Shown: in pieces, positions 42,941-54,380 of the stretch
How positions within the stretch are numbered: the first letter of the stretch is position 1
Layout: the number at the start of each line of letters is the position of its first letter
Source: Primula veris
Lineage: Eukaryota > Streptophyta > Magnoliopsida > Ericales > Primulaceae
Assembly: GCA_963682055.1 (NCBI GenBank)
Contig: OY821747.1
Span: 14,992,258 to 15,056,257 of the forward strand
Length of the DNA: 64,000 nucleotides
Direction of reading: 5' to 3'
The notes under the pieces: generated by a model
The model's input: the letters and a program-made list of their open reading frames with translations, nothing else
Databases searched by the model: none
Told to the model about the DNA's origin: nothing
Program-made: the position numbers and the translations under genes

Positions 42941-43153
42941 TGACATATTAGTTACGGTATATAGTATATATATGGAGAGGTAAATATAGAGAGATAAAAG
43001 AGTCGTATTTTATTCATTTATAAGTGTAGGGAGATTACATCAAGAGACCCCTAACCCTCTTTATATAATAGAGGGTATGCTAATATATGGTAGGAAAGTC
43101 TAAGTAAATGCCCATAGAGTAAGGTCCAAGATGGCCAATAATATTCTACAACA
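42941..43153 (-). repeat. 3' LTR of old copia element
   Basis: About 213 bp. The outer end is merged with the (AT)n tract, so the left limit is approximate. Confidence 0.7.
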
Positions 43154-43219
43154 CTCCATATTCGGACGTCTTGATTTCTTCGTCTACATACAGTAGATCT
43201 CAGTCGAGTTCATTCGCAG

Positions 43220-43640
43220 TGCTAAACACATAAAAACCTTGGGCCGGAAAACCCAATGTGCGACAAAACCGGTACCTAGGAGAAATTGTGTAGCCGAATG
43301 ATATAGCCTAAAATACCATGTAAGTAACTAACCACAAAACAGCGTGGCTCATCAAAACCTTGCCAGAGCAAACCCAATGGAAAAATCTCTAATCAAATGA
43401 AAAAAAGTGCAACAGTGGTAGTAGTAGGGATCAATCATAAAATAGTTGCCTCATCAAAACCTTGTCTGGTAAACCCAGTGGGAAAAACCTCTGGTCGAAT
43501 GACAAAAGAGTACACAGTGGTAAGAAGTATACGACATGATACTCCCCCTAATTTCGGAAATTTTAAGTGCGATATGATGGGATCGTGTCTCGCTAAAAAC
43601 CTTACCAAGGAAAACCCAGTGGGAAAAACCTTGGTCTAAG
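43220..43640 (-). repeat. Repeats of the copia 3' region (CCCAGTGGGAAAAACC units)
   Basis: Four variants of 'tcatcaaaaccttg' then 'aaacccagtgggaaaaacct' begin about 43225, 43348, 43448 and 43588. This block between RNase H and the purine tract occurs in several plant copia families. The ORFs here are by-products. Confidence 0.72.
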
Positions 43641-44029
43641 GACAAAAAGAGTACACAAGCATGCAACTGCATTCTCCCTTTCACTTGTACACGACAGGAT
43701 GCGAGGATTTCGACTAAATAGTAATTAGTGCAATAAGCATTCTCCTGAATGCTCCCTCTCACTTGCACATTACTGAGTGCAAGGATTTCATATTTCAAGA
43801 AAGGGTACGAGCATTTGACTGTATGCTTCATTTACTTGCACACAACTGGATGCAATAAAATCTAACGTGGAATAGAATGAGTATTCGGAAGGATGCTCTT
43901 AAACTTCATATGTGAAGATTTAATTCGAAGATAAATGCTAAATAGTATAATGTAGTCATGTCTCTCTTGATCGATAACAGCAAGTTGTTCTCAAATATGA
44001 CAAGTGTTTTATGTGGATCGTGAGACAGA

Positions 44030-44240
44030 GCATATGTAATTCAAATATGTCTAATACTAGCTCGAAGCCATATACACTCTCTAGTCGTCTCATAGAGCAC
44101 GAGTAGATCAGAGTGATTCGTTTGGAGTCATTCCAATACTTCCAAGATATCTCTTTATTCCTAATGGCAAAGACAGACCATGTTAAGAATATCGCTTATG
44201 TGGGTCTGATAAGTAACCGGCATCGGTATAACCGAAAAAG
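44030..44240 (-). pseudogene. Relic of copia RNase H
   Basis: The minus strand gives 'YTDAGYLSDPHK' and then, after stops and shifts, 'ISWKYWNDSKRIT', the typical copia DAGYLSDPHK...ISWRS..K pattern. It is destroyed by stops. Confidence 0.72.
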
Positions 44241-47200
44241 GGTTGCGTTAATTCGAGTACCATCAAAATATTAATTAAGCACTCCAAACACGCGTTAATA
44301 TGAGACTTCTGCCTCATAACCAGTAACTAGCTGGTACGCATATGGTGTTTGAGTGTCTATAACCCTCATAACGGACCAATGAAGCAAAATAGCATAACCC
44401 CACACGCAAATATAAATCTTGGTGCACAAGACCAAGAAGTGCATGCAATCATTTGCAGTCGCATCATCAAACTTTTAGTGAGTCCATTTGGGTCTGAACA
44501 TAATCGAAAGGATGTTCAATTTCAATTCCTAAACTCAAGTAATTCAAATCGAAATTTCGATTCTTACTCTTCGGAATTATCAAGTCGACTAGACTTTTCA
44601 GGATAACCCGGATCATGAGCCATCAACTTAATGATAGGGCTAAAAGTTTAGGAAATGCTACATTTCTGTGGACAACAATAATCATGTGACCATATTGTCG
44701 ATGCATCAACCATAACCATAAATTTTTAATTATCCGTCTTATGGTTGAATAAGTCCACAATAACTCATTCAATTCTTTACAAGAATTCTACGAGTCCATT
44801 TCGTGATCTTTACACATACTAGTCTTTTAAATAGAGCATTAGTAGTATGAATTTCGGATTAATCACGAAATATATCTTCGAAGAGAATCCAAATGCGATG
44901 CGATTATAAATCAAGCATCGTCTTTTGACCCAAGAATATCTCATCCGATTAATCGCACAATATCAAAATGCTTTTATCAATCGACGACAAGCGAAATGAT
45001 AAGGAAAATTTAAATGCTTTAAAAAATATGGTAACAACCACTTGAAAGACATTTCAACTCATCTAAAATACGTATTTGGTCATATTGAGTGGAGGCTATG
45101 TAAAAAAATTTCAATTCTTTCATGAGCTATTACCAGATAAAACTGGTTTTCTCGAATATTTTATAACTCAACAAGGTACGACATGAACTACAGGAGTATA
45201 AGGTCTCATATTTGATAAATCAATTTGGTTTTGTCAAAGATTTCGATTTGGAACGACATGTCCAGAATCGTTGTCAACGAGTACTCTTTTAGGCAAGTAG
45301 TTGGTGAAATTATGTGGTACATTGTTACCTACTATTTCCAGAAAGTCAACTACCCCACAAGTATTGCCTAAAATTTTATAATTTAAAGCTCGGTCACATT
45401 TTTCAAAGGAATTTTCTCAAATTATAATTTAAATTATATCGAGAAATTTCGTAAATAGGGAAACCATAATCCAAAATTTTGGTCTAAATGGAAAAATCAT
45501 AATCCAAATGGAAAACATAATCCAGATAAGCGACAAATTGGCTCAATAATTTATCAAAATCAATAAAGAAAGGTACCAAACTCATTTGAGCCACAAAATC
45601 GGGGGTCTCAAAAGTTTCATTTCAATTAGATTTAACCACATTAGCATCGACTTTTCAACCTTTCTAATAGTTTTGAACTATTTAAGGGGTAATCGTGCAT
45701 GACCTTTGTCTTTATAGCATAGAGTTGGCTCATTGAGCATTATCTCTTGCTTTGGGACAACAGGCCATATTGTTCCTTTCAAGTACTATCTTGGAGCTAC
45801 AGGTCTTCGATTTTGACTATTGTCTAAAACCTCGCTTGGCTAGGCGAACGTCGGGATCGTGACAGTTCGAGACAAATAACACTTGTCTCGGTTCTCGATT
45901 CGTGGAAATAAATTTCCACAAAGAGAATTAATATCAGGCAAACAATTCGCCATTGACCCAATCGGATTAAAACTGCTCATCGGGGCATTTTCTTATCCAC
46001 AAACAGATGGGCGATAAAGGAATATGGTGAATATAAATTCACCATACTGCTTATGAAATACAATTTTCAAGCTAGTATTTTGGTGAAGGATCGCTCCATT
46101 ATGTCAATTTGAGACATTTGTTCACTATAGACGTCATCACGTCTCAAATGTGGTGGTGGAATAAAATCAACGCCTTAGCCTTCATCTCCTGAGTAACAAC
46201 AAACTCATATTTTACTCATCAAAGATGGCATCAAAAAAATATTGGGCATCACATTTTCACACATCAGGGTGACTAACATGTGGTGACGGAATAATATTCA
46301 CGTCTAAACAGTCTTTCGTAACTATACTTTGCGATTTTACTCATCATAGATGGCATCCAACATTTGTTGGGAGTTCTGGATTAGTTATCATATAAAACGA
46401 CCGGTTTATATGATTATGGTTTGCACAAGCACAAACTTTATTTCGAAATGACAGGTTCGAAAATACTAGTTTTGCTTCTCATGTGAATTGGTTCTCATTG
46501 ATCGAACGACGGGTCGAGACACCAATTCGGCGAAACATACATCACTATATAAACACACTCGGGAAAATTATTATTTAGTCAACCCCTTTCGGTAGCTATA
46601 ATTGAACATGACCAAGAAAGACGGTGAGGGTGAAGGGCACGAATGCCACTTCAAACCTGACCTCATTAGGATATCGAATTCCGCCTATATATTTCCTAGA
46701 CATCGTGTCCAAATAGGTGAGCCAAGTTACAGAAGGTTCATAATTTTTCCAACTTAAATGTGAAAATATATGATTTTGCAAATTACCATATTATACATAT
46801 GTGTACATGGCAGTAAATAAAATAGTACATGATCGTGATTAACTAATATTTTAGATTGTATATGTTTGCATGATTAACGTATATATTGCAATATATATTT
46901 CTTAATAAAGAAATCAAATTAATCAAGATTATCATCAATCTAGAATTTATTAGTAATTACCAATTACACTAGCAAGATTTAGTCAATATTTTATTACTAT
47001 TGCAATATGTGTAAATTTCTATTCATGGTAACTAAATCATGCATGTAACTAATATATTTTAATAGACAAATTACAATATTCATGCAATTTCCATTCATAT
47101 GGTAATTTCCTAGTGTACGTGAGGACCAAATATATACAGATTTAAACTTATATGCAGCTCTGTAAATAGGGATAAACTACATGGATCACTACTGTAATTT

Positions 47201-47614
47201 ACCTAACGTATATTTAGTTAGACATTAATTTTCAATAGGCATACATAATCATAATCGTTTAAACAACTAGCAGATTAGTTAGGCTATACATGTTGTAATT
47301 CAATCATCCAAACATGTTTTACATCACATGCATACAAATAGTGGTGATATCATAAAGAATATATGGTACGACTATACATATATAGTGGTGATTTCACATG
47401 CAATTTCATATTATTATTATTTTTGCAAATGGTAAAAAAAATTATGTATCGTACTCCTGATATTTTGGGGAAGGCCGGAAAGAACAAAAAACTTCAAATT
47501 TTGGCCTTACGTTTTTTTATAACCCAATTTCCGAAATTAAACCCTGCTTTTCGAATAAATACCCCCAATCTCCAAGCTTTTACTTTAATCTCCGTGATCA
47601 AAGTGATGATAACG
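44241..47614. other. Unrecognisable interior of the old copia element
   Basis: No protein similarity could be read. A local direct repeat is visible at about 46115-46235 and 46265-46375 ('acatgtggtg.cggaataa', 'ttttactcatca.agatggca'). Confidence 0.45.
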
Positions 47615-47755
47615 TGTTGTGTGACATATTAGCTACGGTATAAATACGGAGAGATAAATATAGAGAGATAAAAGAGTCGTGTTTTATTCATTGATAATTG
47701 TAGGAAGATTACATAGGCCCATAGAGTAAGGACCAAGATGGTCACGAATCTGTTA
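47615..47755 (-). repeat. 5' LTR of old copia element, internally deleted
   Basis: Matches 42941-43153 but lacks about 70 bp between 'agattacat' and 'gcccatagag'. The minus strand runs from the LTR into 'CACGTTATCATCAC', the kind of leader seen in copia families whose LTR ends CAACA. Confidence 0.65.
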
Positions 47756-48289
47756 TATAAATATATATTTAAACTAGGCTGGGAAAAAATCCCGAACCGT
47801 GTCCCAGCCCGCACCCGACCCGAAATTTCCCGACCCGAAAATGTCGGGTTTTGTCCCGACCCGACACGGGATCGGGTGACAATTTTGATTTCGTCGGGTG
47901 TCCCGACCCGACCCGACCCGATTTTTTAATTAATTTATATTTTATATAAAAATATAAATTAATTTATATCAAATGCAAGTGACGAGATTCCAACCTTGTA
48001 CATCTAGCATACAATGTAATCACTCTAACATATGACCTACAATCTTTTTTGTTTTATATATTAGTTATAATTATATAAGTATAATATAGATTTATACTTT
48101 TGAATATATGAAACTATTAAAATAAAAAATATACTTAAATTATAAAATTATATTGTTATTTTCAAGAAAGATAAATGATTATTATTTTCCGATTATAAAA
48201 ATTATACTTGATATGACATGAAAATAATACCCGTTAAACGATATTCGATAATAAACCGACCCGTATGTTTTTACTAGATACCCAACACA
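47756..48289. other. AT-rich spacer with CCCGA repeats (possible hAT-type MITE)
   Basis: 'cccgacccga' and its complement recur at 47798-47923. 'aaaccgacccgtatgttttt' at 48251 may be the other end. Such GGGTCGGG-rich ends are typical of non-autonomous hAT elements, but no clear 8-bp target duplication was found. The frame at 47738-47929 is repeat-derived. Confidence 0.45.
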
Positions 48290-48750
48290 AATATAGTTGG
48301 GATAAGGACATAGTGGTCTTTTCCTTTAACAGATATGAGAGTAATTATCCACTGAAGTTAAAAGTCCAATTAACAGAGGCCCAACATTCAAAAAGCCCAT
48401 GAGTTGACAGATGAGAGCAACACTTGTCAACATCCTATGAAGCACGTACCCCTATAAATAAGGTTAAATAGCAGTACAATGGATCATCTGACTTCCAAGC
48501 AGAAAAAGAGAGATTAGTACAAAGACTTTTCAGAACTTATCTCACTAAAGAAGTACATGCCAAGTACAAGTCAAAGTCAAAAACCCGAGGAATTACACCG
48601 AACATAAAAATACTTAATACATTTGTAATAAAGCATTGTAATCTCACCGATCAATAAAAAAAATAACATTGTCCAATTCATTATTATCAATCATCCTAAT
48701 CATTACTGTTGAGAAGCATAACTTAACCGACCAAAGTTAATGCTTTATCA
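48290..48750 (+). repeat. 5' LTR of Tat element 2 (left limit approximate)
   Basis: Shares with the element 1 LTR the block '.gtcaacatcctatgaagca' and the TATA box 'cctataaataagg' (48451-48463), and the end 'tgctttatca'. It contains a probable poly(A) region 'caataaaaaa' (48653). The start cannot be checked because the 3' LTR is missing. Confidence 0.68.
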
Positions 48751-48752
48751 AA

Positions 48753-48772
48753 TGGAGCCGTCTCTACGATTC
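48753..48772 (+). promoter_or_regulatory. Tat element 2 primer-binding site
   Basis: TGGAGCCGTCTCTACGATTC, two bases past the LTR, aligned with TGGCGCCGTCTCCGGG of element 1. Confidence 0.75.
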
Positions 48773-49274
48773 ATCTAGTACTAACTAGTTTCGAAGTCGA
48801 ACACACAACTCTATCAGACGAGGAAAATGGTCACCGATATGGAAGAAAATCGTCCCGAGGAAGTGGGAACAACAACAAACCACAACAACGAAGTAAGAAT
48901 CAATCAGGACGAGTTGGAGGCACTCCTAGCTATCCAACAAAGATACCAAGAACTCACATCCAAGAACCAACCGTCCGCCTCCAACTTTCCAAGCGAACAA
49001 CAACAACCTCTAATGATGGACGGGATCATAGACGAGAATCCGTCAGACTCAGAGGAAGAGCGAGCTATATCCGTAGCAAGGCGGACAAGAAAACATTAGA
49101 CAGTAGCTCGACAGCTAGACAGTGCAGCACCCGTTACAAACGCTAGGCCAAACTCCAGGGCCCATCTACCCACTATGTCGGCCAACTCAAGTTCCCACCA
49201 AGGAAGAGTCACTCGATTCTGAACTAACAACGAAGACATCAGGGAGTTCCACTCCAAAGATAACCACATCAAGG

Positions 49275-50492
49275 TGTTGGCCCGGGTGCGGCTAACCTTA
49301 GAGGGGGGGTGAATAAGGTTTTGGCGATTTTCACCTAATTAAAATTCTATGCAACTAACCACCCAACTTATGCAATTCTAAGCTTAAGCGTTTTAACAAG
49401 AGTTAATAAATTGCTAAAATAACTAAACGCAAGCAATAAATAAGCAAGAAAATAAGTTGCGGAAAGTAAAAGCAAGGGAAGAAAATGACACCGTGATTTA
49501 TAGAGGTTCGGCAAACGCGCCTACGTCCTCTCCTCGGTACTACCGAGTATTTCACTAAAATGTTTCTTCCGGATTTTACAAACCCTATCGAGCTCAATCG
49601 ACCGATTGGCTCACCCTCTACCCGGGGTTCCTACTCTTGATACAAGTGCAAGAGAACACGTCTACGAGTCTACGACTCCCCCTCAATTTATGAGTACCCG
49701 AATGAAAAACCTAGAGCTTTTAAGCTTCACTTGCTTACAAAGCCTCTACCCGTTCACTCGCTCACAATTGAGTTTATAAAACACTCGATACAAATTTAGT
49801 TACAAAAATGTAACTTCGCTCACGATTCTAATTGCTTCTTAAAAAGCTAATTGGTGAGTTGTTGATGATGTCGAGCTTGAATCTCCTTTTCTTTGATTTC
49901 CCTCTTTCTCGAATATATTCACCAAAATGGTGATTTTAGGGTTTTTATGAGAGAGGTTGAAGGATGTTAATAGATATTGTAATTGGTGATTTAGGAGAGA
50001 GATTGGGGTGGTTTATATAACAGCAAAGTCTGTTTTTCTGGGTTATGACCGTTGAAGATATAACAGCTCTTTTCCAGAATAAGCTGAAAAGCTGTTTTCG
50101 AAAACTGCAGAAAACGATCGGTCGTTTTCTACAGTCGATCGGTCGTTTTACAGAAAACGATCGATCGTTTTCTGAAAACGATCGGTCGTTTTTATACTGG
50201 ACTCACTTGAAGAAATTGGATCAAAAACGATCGGTCGTTTTTGTCCAGTCGATCGGTCGACTGTAATCCTGGTCCCGTAAATCTTCGAATGCTCATAACT
50301 CCTTCGTTTTAGCTCCGATTTTGGTTCCGCTTGAACCTATGGCTTCGTTATCGAATGCTCTATCATTTAAAGACCTGAAATATACGTTTTCTATTTTTGG
50401 ACAAGACAAGAGTTATATCATCGAAATCGTAAAATCATTAAACGCATAATCGAAGTAATAATCAAAATCATTATTGAACTCTATGTTCAACA
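49275..50492 (+). mobile_element. Solo LTR (family A) nested in Tat element 2, TSD CAAGG
   Basis: 1218 bp, TGTTG...CAACA, flanked by CAAGG (49270-49274 and 50493-50497). It opens TGTTGGCCCGGGTGCGGCTA and 'agagggggggtgaataaggt', the same as the minus strand of 4566-5845. It contains 'ggtttatataacag' (about 50010), a possible TATA box. Because it interrupts gag, it is younger than Tat element 2. Confidence 0.9.
50105..50262. repeat. Array of ACGATCGGTCGTTTT palindromic units in solo LTR
   Basis: 'cgatcggtcgtttt' and its complement recur seven to eight times in about 150 bp, spaced by 'ctacagt', 'ctgaaa' and similar. The core is self-complementary. It sits 230-390 bp from the LTR's 3' end, the same place as the unrelated array at 4815-4985 in the other copy. 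Confidence 0.86.
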
Positions 50493-51459
50493 CAAGGAAA
50501 CAAGGAAGACTCAGCAGCAACCGACTTATCCAAAGACATTCCAATACGGAATGCCAGTTACCGACGCACATAAGGAAACAGCTCGACAGCCAATACACCC
50601 TCCACGAATAATTACACCATCCATGGTGGAATTTCAGCCGATAATGCAACCAACAGGAAATGCGATGGTATTGTCCAGGACCGACGAGAGCTATCACTCT
50701 CAAATTCAAGCCCAGTTGGCAGCCTGCATGTTAGTCATGGCAGCTGCAAGGATCCAAATCCCAATAGGCCAAATAGTCGGCCCACAGAAAGTGACCCAAA
50801 GAAATGAGCAATGGGAAGATTCTACTTATAGGGCAGCCATGGAAGTGGCATGACAACAGCAGGAGGCTAGAAGGCCCGAACAAGGGGAAACCCTCCCTCC
50901 CCCCCAGAACGACCCAACCAATATCCGGGTTTCAGGGCACCCTAACCGGACATCTCCTCGGTCTTGCCCCAAACCACAGAGGATATATCGAGAACAGTGT
51001 GGAGGGAGTACAAGAATACTACCCCACATACCAGGTACCAAATAGGCCCCTCCCCGGCCAGAACACTTCCAAGAGAGAGAGCACAGTGGGAACTTTGAAC
51101 CGGTCCTACTAAGATATAATTTCAACCTATCTGAAGAAGACATTCTAAAAGACATCTGCAGACAAAGGTGGTATTCAAGACCGGGACCATTCGTATCTCC
51201 ACCGAACTAAAGAGACTACAAGCTCTACTGTGCCTATCATGAAGACCATGGCCACCTCACCGAACACTGCAGGAACCTCCGGTGGAAAATGAACCTATGG
51301 GGGACGCTGGCTATCTAAACAAGTTCATCAAGGGAGGTATGAACAAAGACAAGCAACCTGTCATTGAAGGACCAGAAGACGGAAGAGAAAAGACGATCAA
51401 TGTCGTCCACCTATCGCGACCCGTAAACACAGGAGGAGAGCAAGCCCAATAAAGACAAC

Positions 51460-52190
51460 TGGTGCACTTCGGCCAGGTCGCCAGAGCATCCCAGGCATTA
51501 TCCTCCACCAAGAGACAATGCACACAGCAAAGACACCCGCCAATCTCTTTCTCCGACCACGATGAAGAATGGGTCATATACCCTCACATCGACGCGATTA
51601 ACCTTCAGGTGAAAATTGGAATCGACAGGTTAACAGAGTCCTAATCGACCAGGGAGGGTCATGTGATATAATGTATAAGGAACTCTTCCACAAGATGGAA
51701 CTAAGTCTACAGGACTTACAACCGACCGACGTAACCTTGATAGGGTTTATCTTGGAAACAACAAAGCCACTTGGGAAGATAGTTCTCAACGTCACAACCA
51801 GAACCTTGTCGGTACCCGTAGAATTTCTGGTGGTCAAAGACAACTCGAGCCATAACACAATTTTAGGCCACCCATGGCTCCATGCCATGCGCGCCATACC
51901 GTCGACTTACCACCAGAAAGTCAAATACCCGAACAGTAAAGGTGGGATTGAAACAGCCCAGGGATGTCAAGAGTATTCAAGACGTTGTGAAGACATTACC
52001 ATGACTTTGAAGAAGCAATTGGTCATCATGGAGCAACCATCCAGCATTAAAAAATGGGTGGATAAAATTGCAAAGGAAGAGAGGGTCGTCGAGGAGCAAG
52101 TAGGGGAGAAACTAAGAAACGTAAACATCCCGGGAATGGACGAAGATCATTATTTTCCTACTAGGAGAGAACCTTCCCAAGGAGCAAGCA
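51460..52190 (+). pseudogene. Tat element 2 aspartic protease
   Basis: Equivalent to 30358-31251 of element 1: 'HFGQVARASQALSSTKRQCT', 'VLIDQGGSCDIMYKELFHKM' (read across a frame change near 51630) and 'HNTILGHPWLHAMRAI'. Frame changes near 51630 and 52150 separate it from its neighbours. Confidence 0.85.
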
Positions 52191-52196
52191 AGAGTA

Positions 52197-53220
52197 TTGG
52201 AGAACTTCTTGTTCGCCAATATCGACAAGTTCGCTTGGAGGCCCAGAGACATGTCTGGCCTAGACCCCCGGACAGCATGCCATAAACTAAGCGTGAACTT
52301 TAATTATAAGCCAGTAGCTCAGAAAAGTAGGAAAATATCAGTCGAGCATAAAGAGGCAATTATAATGGAAGTGATGGTCCCTAAGAAAAATGGGAAGCTA
52401 AGAGTCTGTATAGACTTCACGAGTCTCAATAAGGCCTTCCTGAGGGATCCATTCCCACTACCGATAATAGATCAACTAGTTGACACAATGGCAGGGGCAG
52501 AGAGGATGACCTTCTTAGATGCGTACTCGGGATACCATCAGATCCTGCTTGCTAAAGAGGATAAGGAGAAGACCTCGTTTATCTCACCAATGGGGAATTG
52601 CTGCTGCAATGTTATGTCATTCGGGTTGTGCAACGCAGGAGCTACCTACCAAAGAATGGTAACAAACGTCTGTCAAAACCATATTGGGAAGACAATGGAG
52701 GTATACATAGATGATATGGTCATCAAGAGCGAAAAGGCCAAATCCCATTTGCAAGACATCAAAGACGTATTTCAAACCTTGGGCGAGCACAGGTTAAAAC
52801 TCAATGCCACAAAGTGCGTGTTCGGCATAAGCAAGGGTAAGTTCCTAGGGCACATGGTAAGCCAAAGAGAAATCGAAGCAAATCCCAACCAAATAACATC
52901 TCTGAGGAACCTAGCTGCACCTAAAAGCAAAAAGCAAATACAGGAGCTCACGGCAATGATGGTCGCACTAAGCAGGTTCATCAGCCGATCGGCGGATAAG
53001 GGACGCCCATTCTTCGAAACGCTCAGAAAGGGCAAAAAATTCGTATGGAACCCCGAATGCGAAGTTTCCTTCCACAAATTAAAAGAGTATCTAAGGACAT
53101 TGCCCTTGTTAGTCAAACCAAACAAAGGAGACATATTGGCATGCTACTTAGCGGTGTCGGCAACAGCTGTGAGAGCGGTCATATTAAGAGAGTAAGGTCG
53201 GGAGCAGTTCCCAATCTACT
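52197..53220 (+). pseudogene. Tat element 2 RT and first RNase H, with in-frame RT deletion
   Basis: RT motifs 'FLDAYSGYHQILL', 'VMSFGLCNAGATYQRM' and 'YIDDMVIKS' are intact. Relative to element 1, 22 residues are missing between 'EAIIMEV' and 'VPKKNGK' (near 52372), an in-frame 66-bp deletion that removes part of the fingers. A TAA at 53193-53195 interrupts RNase H. Confidence 0.9.
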
Positions 53221-54085
53221 TTGTGAGTAAAACCCTCGTCAAAGCGGAAACAAGATATCTACCGTTGGAAAAACTATGCCTATCACTGGTAGTAGCAACA
53301 AGAAAGTTGCTGCACTACTTCATTGCCCACCAAGTCCAAGTCTACACCAAATTCCACATCAAAGAATCTCTATGGAGAATCGACATAAGTGGACGGATGG
53401 CAGCTTGGGGAGTCGAGCTATCTCAATTTCACATCAAATTTGTGCTTAGAAATGCGATAAAAGGACAAGTATTGACAGATTTCATTGTAGAATTTACCGA
53501 GGGGCATGACGAACCAGCGGTAATGTCGCAACAATCACATTGGGAAATACACGTCGATGGGTCATCTACCAAAGACGGGTCAGGAGCTGGAATCGTCCTC
53601 AAATCTAATGAGGGCACAGTAATTGAAAAAAGTATCAAACTGGGCTTTCGCGCCACCAACAATGAGGCCGAATACGAAGCTATGATAAACGGCATGATCA
53701 TTGCATGGAAACTCGGATGCACCCACTTGACTGCTAGTTCAGACTCCATGATGGTAGTTAATCAAGCCATCAGTGAATACCAAGATAAATACGACCAAAT
53801 GATCTTTTACCAAGAACAGGTCCAGAGCATGATGGCAAAATTCGACAAATGTGAGTTAGTACGAATTAACCGCACAGAAAATGCCCATGCCGATACATTG
53901 GCCACCTTAGCCTCAACGCTAACACTAGCAAATACTTGGTCAATTATAGTGGAAACACTAGAAACACCGAGTATAACCAAAATAGTTGATAGGATAATGT
54001 CAATGCAGTACGAGCTGGGATGGATGGACGAAATGATCCAATATTTGAGGAATGGGATGCTTCCAATAGACGAAATGATCCAAAA
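53221..54085 (+). pseudogene. Tat element 2 RNase H end and extra (Tat-type) RNase H
   Basis: 'SKTLVKAETRYLPLEKLCLS', then 'WEIHVDGSSTKDGSGAGIVL', 'ATNNEAEYEAMINGMIIAWK', 'SDSMMVVNQAISEYQD' and 'RTENAHADTLATLAS'. It stays open until it runs into the MITE fragment at about 54085. Element 1 continues into the integrase zinc domain here; this copy does not. Confidence 0.9.
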
Positions 54086-54380
54086 TGTTTCCCCCAATTT
54101 CACACATAACAAAAATTTGGATTATATTCTAATTTTTTTTATATGTGAAATTGGGGGGGAAGTTTTTCTAGGATGACATTTTTGTGCAAAATTGTCAAAT
54201 TAGTCTCTCAAATTAATGTTTGTCAAATGTCACGTGACATGATTCCGTGATTTATTTAGACGGTGGTACCTAAGTTGGAAAGTTTTTATAGTGTGGTACA
54301 TAAATTGAAAAATTTGAAAGATGGGTACCCAAATCGTTAACAGCATTATAATTTGGTGTAGTAAATGTATTTTTCCTGTT
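54083..54380. mobile_element. Truncated foldback MITE (half element)
   Basis: Homologous to the inner half and one arm of the MITE at 57247-57752: 'ccccaatttcaca.ataac', 'gcaaaattgtcaaatta', 'atgtcacgtgacat' and 'gggtacccaaatcgttaa'. It ends 'taaatgtatttttcc'. The opposite arm is absent. It joins Tat element 2 directly at its broken end. Confidence 0.78.

Larger units (their letters stand above)
42941..47755 (-). mobile_element. Old Ty1/copia element, heavily eroded
   Basis: Direct repeats at 42941-43153 and 47615-47755 share 'gacatattag.tacggtat', 'gagagataaaagagtcgt' and 'cccatagagtaagg'. The minus strand next to the left repeat reads ATATGGAG then TGTTGTAGAATATT, a purine tract plus LTR start. 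Inside, only a copia RNase H relic (about 44030-44240) and the 3' repeat region (43220-43640) can be recognised. No frame longer than 125 codons remains. The target duplication is not recoverable. Confidence 0.75.
48827..51160 (+). pseudogene. Tat element 2 gag, split by a solo LTR
   Basis: ATG at 48827 (MVTDMEENRPEEV), close to the N-terminus of element 1 gag. Stop at 49097-49099, then the solo LTR at 49275-50492. Gag resumes at about 50551 ('QIQAQLAACMLVMAAARIQI'). The retrotransposon gag core domain present in element 1 is not seen, so a further deletion is likely near 51110. A zinc-knuckle relic ('YHEDHGHLTEHCRN') lies at about 51235. Confidence 0.85.
48290..54085 (+). mobile_element. Tat-lineage Ty3/gypsy element 2, truncated at 3' side
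   Basis: Same gene order and clear protein similarity to element 1 but on the plus strand and a different family by LTR. The 5' LTR ends GCTTTATCA at 48750 and the primer site is TGGAGCCGTCTC (48753 on). Gag, protease, RT, RNase H and the extra RNase H are present. Sequence stops within the region after the second RNase H, at about 54085, where a MITE fragment begins. Integrase, any antisense genes and the 3' LTR are lost. A solo LTR sits in gag (49275-50492). Confidence 0.9.

Noticed and set aside
47738..47929. Pro/Arg-rich ORF
   Set aside because: It arises from CCCGA repeats at a transposon-like end.
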